Assembly (NCBI RefSeq): GCF_022810765.1
Contig: NZ_CP094494.1
Coordinates: forward strand, 2,294,001 to 2,358,000
Origin: Winogradskyella sp. MH6
Lineage (GTDB): Bacteria > Bacteroidota > Bacteroidia > Flavobacteriales > Flavobacteriaceae
Reading direction: 5' to 3'
Length of the DNA stretch: 64,000 bases
In this document: in pieces, positions 59,953-64,000 of the stretch
How positions within the stretch are numbered: the first letter of the stretch is position 1
Layout of the letters: each line of letters starts with the position of its first letter
The notes under the pieces: generated by a model
Told to the model about the DNA's origin: nothing
The model's input: only the letters and a program-made list of their open reading frames with translations
Databases searched by the model: none
Translations under genes and position numbers: made by a program

Positions 59953-60594
59953 ATGTACTTTAATACGTTTTCTGAATCTGTAGTAAAAGTAAAACATCTC
60001 CAGCTTTTTGGCGAACAATCGCATGCCAAAATGTCTCCACCTTACCGAATAGATTTAGCTAAACAGATGAGAGCGAAAGCTAAAACAGCTAAAACGGCTG
60101 GTGTTATGGCATTGTTTTACCCAAACCAAAAAGCAGAAACACACTTGGTGTTGATTTTAAGAAAGACCTACAAAGGTGTGCACTCTAACCAAGTTGGGTT
60201 TCCTGGTGGAAAGTATGAAGATGCTGATGATAATTTGATGATTACAGCATTGCGAGAAACTGAAGAAGAGGTTGGTGTGCCTATGGATAAGGTCAATGTT
60301 ATTAAGACCATTTCGCCATTATACATACCGCCAAGTAATTTTATGGTGCATCCTTACTTAGGGTTGATGGATACCACACCTGAGTTTATAAAACAAGATG
60401 ATGAAGTAGAGGATATTCTCGAAATTCACCTTCAGGATTTTTTAAATGACGACAATATCATTACCACCAATGTACAGACGTCTTTAAATGTTAGGGTAGA
60501 TGTGCCAGCCTTTAAATTGAATGGTCATATTGTTTGGGGAGCAACTGCTATGATGCTCGGTGAAATAAAAGACTTGTTAAAACAAGTTTTATAA
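59953..60594 (+). CDS. CoA pyrophosphatase (NUDIX hydrolase)
   Basis: A 213-residue NUDIX enzyme that hydrolyses CoA and related pyrophosphates. The NUDIX box GGKYEDADDNLMITALRETEEEVG matches GX5EX7REUXEEXGU, preceded by the CoA-specific LILRKTYKGVHSNQVGFPGG region. Divergent from the cyclophilin gene with start codons 2 bases apart, so the promoters must lie inside each other's coding sequence or overlap. Confidence 0.93.
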   Translation: MYFNTFSESVVKVKHLQLFGEQSHAKMSPPYRIDLAKQMRAKAKTAKTAGVMALFYPNQKAETHLVLILRKTYKGVHSNQVGFPGGKYEDADDNLMITALRETEEEVGVPMDKVNVIKTISPLYIPPSNFMVHPYLGLMDTTPEFIKQDDEVEDILEIHLQDFLNDDNIITTNVQTSLNVRVDVPAFKLNGHIVWGATAMMLGEIKDLLKQVL

Positions 60595-60641
60595 ATTATC
60601 TTATTTGTTACTTTTGTCATTAATAAATACGAAAACTTATA

Positions 60642-61439
60642 ATGGGATTATTTAAAAAAAATCCTTTCGGACATATACTTTGGGTAAAAAAATGGTTAAT
60701 CAGAATCTTGGGTCTTTTAACGCACAGACGTTTTAGAGGCTTTAATGAGTTACAGATTGAAGGTTCTGAAATCATAAAAAACTTACCAGATACCAACGTA
60801 CTTTTTATCTCAAATCATCAAACATACTTTGCGGATGTTATTGCTATGTTTCATGTCTTTAATGCCAGCCTTAGCGGACGATTAGATAACATAAAAAATG
60901 TTGGATATTTATGGAATCCTAAGCTAAACATGTACTACGTAGCGGCTAAGGAAACCATGAAGTCGGGTTTAATTCCTAAGATTTTTGCTTACACAGGTTC
61001 TATTAGCATAGAGCGTACATGGCGCTCACAAGGTAAAGATGTTAATCGCCAGGTAAAAATGAGCGATATTACAGCCATAAAACGCGCATTAGATGATGGT
61101 TGGGTGGTTACATTTCCACAAGGAACAACAACACCATTTAAACCAATTAGAAAAGGGACAGCGCATATTATAAAAACGTATAAGCCTTTGGTGGTTCCTA
61201 TTGTTATTGATGGTTTTAGACGTTCTTTTGATAAAAAAGGATTGCGCATCAAAAAGAAAAATATCTATCAGACTTTTGAAGTAAAAGAACCTTTAGACAT
61301 AGACTACGAGAATGAATCGATAGCAGAAATTGTTGAAAAAATTGAGTATGCAATTGAGCAGCATCCTTCATTTTTAAAGGTAATTCCACAAGAAGAATTA
61401 GAAGAAAAAGAAAGGCTAAATAAACTGCGTGATTGGTAA
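60642..61439 (+). CDS. 1-acylglycerol-3-phosphate O-acyltransferase (PlsC family)
   Basis: A 265-residue peripheral membrane acyltransferase of phospholipid synthesis. ISNHQTYFADVIAMF holds the catalytic His with the Asp six residues on (HX5D instead of the usual HX4D). Motif II region SIERTWRSQGK, motif III FPQGTTTP (usually FPEGTRS) and PVVIDGFRRSFDKKG complete the pattern. 48 bases after the NUDIX gene on the same strand, followed by a heptamer repeat. Confidence 0.88.
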   Translation: MGLFKKNPFGHILWVKKWLIRILGLLTHRRFRGFNELQIEGSEIIKNLPDTNVLFISNHQTYFADVIAMFHVFNASLSGRLDNIKNVGYLWNPKLNMYYVAAKETMKSGLIPKIFAYTGSISIERTWRSQGKDVNRQVKMSDITAIKRALDDGWVVTFPQGTTTPFKPIRKGTAHIIKTYKPLVVPIVIDGFRRSFDKKGLRIKKKNIYQTFEVKEPLDIDYENESIAEIVEKIEYAIEQHPSFLKVIPQEELEEKERLNKLRDW

Positions 61440-61443
61440 TTTT

Positions 61444-61484
<41 letters not shown>

Positions 61485-61537
61485 TTCTGTTTATTAATGT
61501 CTAAAATTTTAATTAGTCTAAAACTCTAATAGTCTAA

Positions 61538-62170
61538 CTAAACTTCTAGTTTCTTTAGTTCGTTATAATTTCTGTTCAAACGCTTCAAAAGGATACCATA
61601 AAGCAGCTTGTAAAATAACCAGATAACTCCTAGGAATATTGCTGTTACTAATATGGTTATAGCTACTAAAATAGTCATTTGGGTAGCATCAAAAGCTGCG
61701 ACCTGATCATGGAACTCTAGGTTTTGATTGAATTCGAAATACAGAGAAAGCGGTATAGAAATAAAGATCATGATAAGATTATAAAGTACATAATACTTAA
61801 CAACTTTTCGTGTTCTTAAGATGCTTTCCATTAGTTTTTTTGCATTATCTGTGGTAGATATAGATTTATGGGATTTATAAAGTAAATACACAAACAAGCC
61901 AATAATTAAAAAGCCAAAGACCGTAAGTGCTACAAAAAGAGGATTTTCATAGCTTTCATCTAGACGTGCTCGCATTTTATCTGAAAAGGCATAAGGGACA
62001 TAACTAATAAGCAGCCAAAACACTAGCTCTGCAACACTAATGTAAAACAAGGTTTTTACAATAGACGATGATTTTTTATGCAACATTGGATAAATATCAG
62101 AATCTGAATAGTTCTTAAACTTATCCGTTCCTTTATTCCAGTCCCTCTTTAATAATTCTAATTCATCCAT
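61538..62170 (-). CDS. Small multi-pass membrane protein next to an ECF sigma factor (possible anti-sigma factor)
   Basis: A 210-residue protein: a hydrophilic N-terminal 35 residues (ELLKRDWNKGTDKFKNYSDSDIYPMLHKKSS), then four helices at about 40-60, 76-95, 120-140 and 165-190, and a basic tail. The N-terminal cytosolic segment could bind the sigma factor encoded 4 bases upstream. No zinc-binding anti-sigma motif (HxxxCxxC) is present, so this role is inferred only from operon structure. Confidence 0.72.
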   Translation of the reverse strand: MDELELLKRDWNKGTDKFKNYSDSDIYPMLHKKSSSIVKTLFYISVAELVFWLLISYVPYAFSDKMRARLDESYENPLFVALTVFGFLIIGLFVYLLYKSHKSISTTDNAKKLMESILRTRKVVKYYVLYNLIMIFISIPLSLYFEFNQNLEFHDQVAAFDATQMTILVAITILVTAIFLGVIWLFYKLLYGILLKRLNRNYNELKKLEV

Positions 62171-62174
62171 AAGT

Positions 62175-62669
62175 TTACGGATTTAATATTGTTTTTAATT
62201 TCTTTTTTACACGGTTCATTTTAACGCGTGCATTGACTTCGGTAATACCTAATGTCTCACTTATTTCTCTATAGTCCTTATCTTCTAAATACAAAAAGAC
62301 TAAGGCTTTTTCAATATCGTTTAGTTGTTGTACGGCTTGGTACATAAGCTTCAGCTGTTGTTCTTCTGTATCATCGTACGGTTCTGCCTTAATTTTAAAT
62401 TGAACACTATCAAACTCCTGTGTGTTGATACGTCGTTTCGATTTTCTGTACAGTGTAATGGCTGTATTCAATCCAACACGATACATCCATGTACTAAATT
62501 TAGAATCTCCTCTAAACTTAGGATAGGCTTTCCACAGTTGTATGGTTATCTCCTGAAACAAATCGTTATGCGCATCAGCATTGTTGGTATACAAACGGCA
62601 TACCTTATGTACAATGTTTTGATGCTTTTGCAACTGCTCTACAAAACTATGTTCAAGTTCTTTGTTCAA
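62175..62669 (-). CDS. ECF-type RNA polymerase sigma factor
   Basis: A 164-residue sigma-70 family factor. Region 2 is NADAHNDLFQEITIQLWKAYPKFRGDSKFSTWMYRVGLNTAITLYRK (with the DLFQE and FSTWMYRVGLN motifs) and region 4 is EKALVFLYLEDKDYREISETLGITEVNARVKMNRVKKKLK. There is no region 1.1 or 3. Target promoter is not visible here. Coupled to the membrane protein gene downstream. Confidence 0.93.
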   Translation of the reverse strand: MNKELEHSFVEQLQKHQNIVHKVCRLYTNNADAHNDLFQEITIQLWKAYPKFRGDSKFSTWMYRVGLNTAITLYRKSKRRINTQEFDSVQFKIKAEPYDDTEEQQLKLMYQAVQQLNDIEKALVFLYLEDKDYREISETLGITEVNARVKMNRVKKKLKTILNP

Positions 62670-62759
62670 TTACTCATTTGGTTAGTTAACTATATGTAGC
62701 TATTATCTAATTATTGTTACACAAATATTAATAAAGTATCATTTCCACACCTTAAATCG

Positions 62760-62767
62760 TATCTTTG
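62760..62767 (+). promoter_or_regulatory. -7 promoter element of the NADH dehydrogenase gene
   Basis: TATCTTTG matches TAnnTTTG exactly, 26 bases before the ATG at 62794. Confidence 0.5.
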
Positions 62768-62793
62768 TAAGCATAATTCAACCTATATTTTCT

Positions 62794-64000
62794 ATGAATA
62801 TTCCTGAATCTAACCTGCCAAGAATTGTCATTGTTGGTGGTGGTTTTGCTGGCATAAATTTAGCAAAAACCTTAGCGAATAAAAATCTTCAAGTTGTACT
62901 AATTGACAAACATAACTATCATACGTTTCAACCGCTTTTATATCAGGTATCTAGTTCTGGATTAGAGCCAGATTCTATAGCCTATCCATTACGAAAAATT
63001 ATAAAGAAACATAAAACTACGTTTTTTAGATTGGCTGAGGTTAACGAAATTCAACCAGAAAACAATACGATAAAAACCACCATTGGAGATTTGTTTTACG
63101 ACTATTTGGTGTTAGCCACAGGGACCAAAACCAACTTTTTTGGTAATAAAGACATTGGAGCAAACAGTATGCCTATGAAAACAGTGCCGCAAGCACTAAA
63201 TATTAGGAGTTTAATTCTTCAGAATTTTGAAAAGGCTGCCATAGCAAATACCAAAGCAGAACGTGAAGCTTACCTTAATTTTGTTATTGTTGGAGGCGGA
63301 CCAACAGGAGTGGAATTGGCTGGTGCTATAGCAGAACTGAAAAATAATATTTTACCAAGGGACTATCGTGATCTTAATCCAAGTGATATGCATATTCACT
63401 TATTAGAAGGATCTCCAAGAGTATTGCCTCCTATGAGCGAGCATGCTTCTGAAAAGGCAACAAAATTCTTAAAAGCTCTAGGTGTAAAAGTACATTGTAA
63501 CACACTTGTTACGGATTATAATGGTTTGGATGTTACTACTAACTCAGATTTAAAAATGCAATCCGAAACCTTAATTTGGGCGGCAGGCGTTACAGGTGCT
63601 CCAATTGATGGTTTAAATGCTTCTGCATTGGTAGAGCGTGCTAACAGATATAAGGTAAACGAGTTTAATCAGGTAGAAGGTTATGACAATATTTTTGCCA
63701 TCGGTGATATTGCGCTTATGACTTCCGAAGATTATCCAAAAGGTCATCCGCAAGTGGCGCAACCAGCCATACAACAAGGGAAACTTTTAGGGAAAAATTT
63801 ATTGAAATTAATAGAGAAGAAGCCAATGAAGTCTTTTAAGTATTTTGATAAAGGTTCTATGGCTACCATTGGAAGAAATAAAGCCGTTGTAGATTTAAAA
63901 CCCTATAAGTTTGGTGGATTCTTCGCTTGGTTTATTTGGATGTTTGTACACCTCATGTCTTTAGTAGGTTTTAGAAACAGGGTGATTGTGTTCTTTAATT
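62794..64000 (+). CDS. Type II NADH:quinone oxidoreductase (3' end cut off by window edge)
   Basis: About 402 codons are visible from ATG 62794. IVIVGGGFAGINLAKTLA is the FAD Rossmann motif (about 11-28), HNYHTFQPLLYQVSSSGLEP is typical of NDH-2, FVIVGGGPTGVELAGAIAEL is the NADH site, and NIFAIGDIALM is the second FAD contact. The C-terminal membrane-binding helices begin near the edge (FFAWFIWMFVHLMSLVGFRN). It passes electrons from NADH to menaquinone without proton pumping. Only about 30 residues are missing. Confidence 0.95.
   Translation, partial: MNIPESNLPRIVIVGGGFAGINLAKTLANKNLQVVLIDKHNYHTFQPLLYQVSSSGLEPDSIAYPLRKIIKKHKTTFFRLAEVNEIQPENNTIKTTIGDLFYDYLVLATGTKTNFFGNKDIGANSMPMKTVPQALNIRSLILQNFEKAAIANTKAEREAYLNFVIVGGGPTGVELAGAIAELKNNILPRDYRDLNPSDMHIHLLEGSPRVLPPMSEHASEKATKFLKALGVKVHCNTLVTDYNGLDVTTNSDLKMQSETLIWAAGVTGAPIDGLNASALVERANRYKVNEFNQVEGYDNIFAIGDIALMTSEDYPKGHPQVAQPAIQQGKLLGKNLLKLIEKKPMKSFKYFDKGSMATIGRNKAVVDLKPYKFGGFFAWFIWMFVHLMSLVGFRNRVIVFFN

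Noticed and set aside
62325..62699. 124-codon plus-strand frame opposite the ECF sigma factor
   Set aside because: It overlaps the sigma factor completely and has no family features.

Overview
The window is AT-rich chromosomal DNA of a bacterium of the phylum Bacteroidota, almost certainly a marine-type member of the Flavobacteriaceae. The evidence is the gene content: the very long LepB, DUF6122, DUF5683, DUF4870, head-GIN (DUF2807) proteins, a two-subunit methylmalonyl-CoA mutase and a type IX secretion (T9SS) sorting-domain relic. Several genes with no ATG nearby are preceded by the Bacteroidetes -7 promoter element TAnnTTTG. I cannot name the genus from sequence alone. The genes are mostly short operons with overlapping or abutting ends, and there are no rRNA genes, CRISPR arrays, prophages or complete insertion sequences.

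Layout. 1-13.2 kb is core: recF (cut by the left edge), a TPR membrane protein with ribH, two paralogous small membrane proteins leading into mutL, two tandem rhomboid proteases, a membrane-anchored EEP-family hydrolase, and on the minus strand parA-parB-DUF5683-dapB-lepB-WbqC-DUF6122. 13.4-23.6 kb holds an M16 protease, a leucine-rich-repeat protein, a udk-FtsB-like-mutA-scpA cluster and a PQQ sugar dehydrogenase coupled to a cytochrome c. After tRNA-Pro(TGG) come a glycosyltransferase, trxB and a YceI-porin-YceI operon. 29-34 kb is an envelope-stress-like block (head-GIN proteins, NTF2-like protein, PspC protein, PadR regulator). 35.9-41.2 kb is the most plastic part: a TPR histidine kinase/NarL-type regulator pair followed by a 1.3-kb tandem duplication carrying two LamG lipoproteins whose ends are nearly identical but whose cores diverge. 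The duplication also copied the first 50 codons of the kinase gene, and an orphan T9SS sorting-domain tail follows it.

41.3-50.7 kb contains oxyR and dps (divergent peroxide defence), a DUF2141 protein, and the MoxR-DUF58-DUF4350-DUF4129-SpoIIM cluster with a divergent RDD gene. 50.7-57 kb is accessory in character: hairpin repeats, a UPF0126/TRIC-like channel, a beta-lactamase-like hydrolase, an unknown membrane-anchored protein bracketed by three related short repeats, a DJ-1/PfpI protein, a Crp-type regulator, a secreted tandem antibiotic-biosynthesis-monooxygenase-fold protein and an AraC regulator. 57-64 kb returns to core genes: M3 peptidase, cyclophilin, CoA pyrophosphatase, acyltransferase, a small membrane protein with an ECF sigma factor, and a type II NADH dehydrogenase cut by the right edge.

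The strongest non-gene signals are: (1) a 14-bp dyad present upstream of two unrelated genes, with a compensating base-pair change and identical spacing to a weak -7 element; (2) the LamG duplication with conserved ends and variable cores; (3) a terminator with perfect 30-bp arms after trxB; (4) two different heptanucleotide tandem repeats at gene 3' ends; (5) a putative cassette-like gene flanked by short repeats at 52.7-53.5 kb. No single complete novel defence or secretion system is visible.
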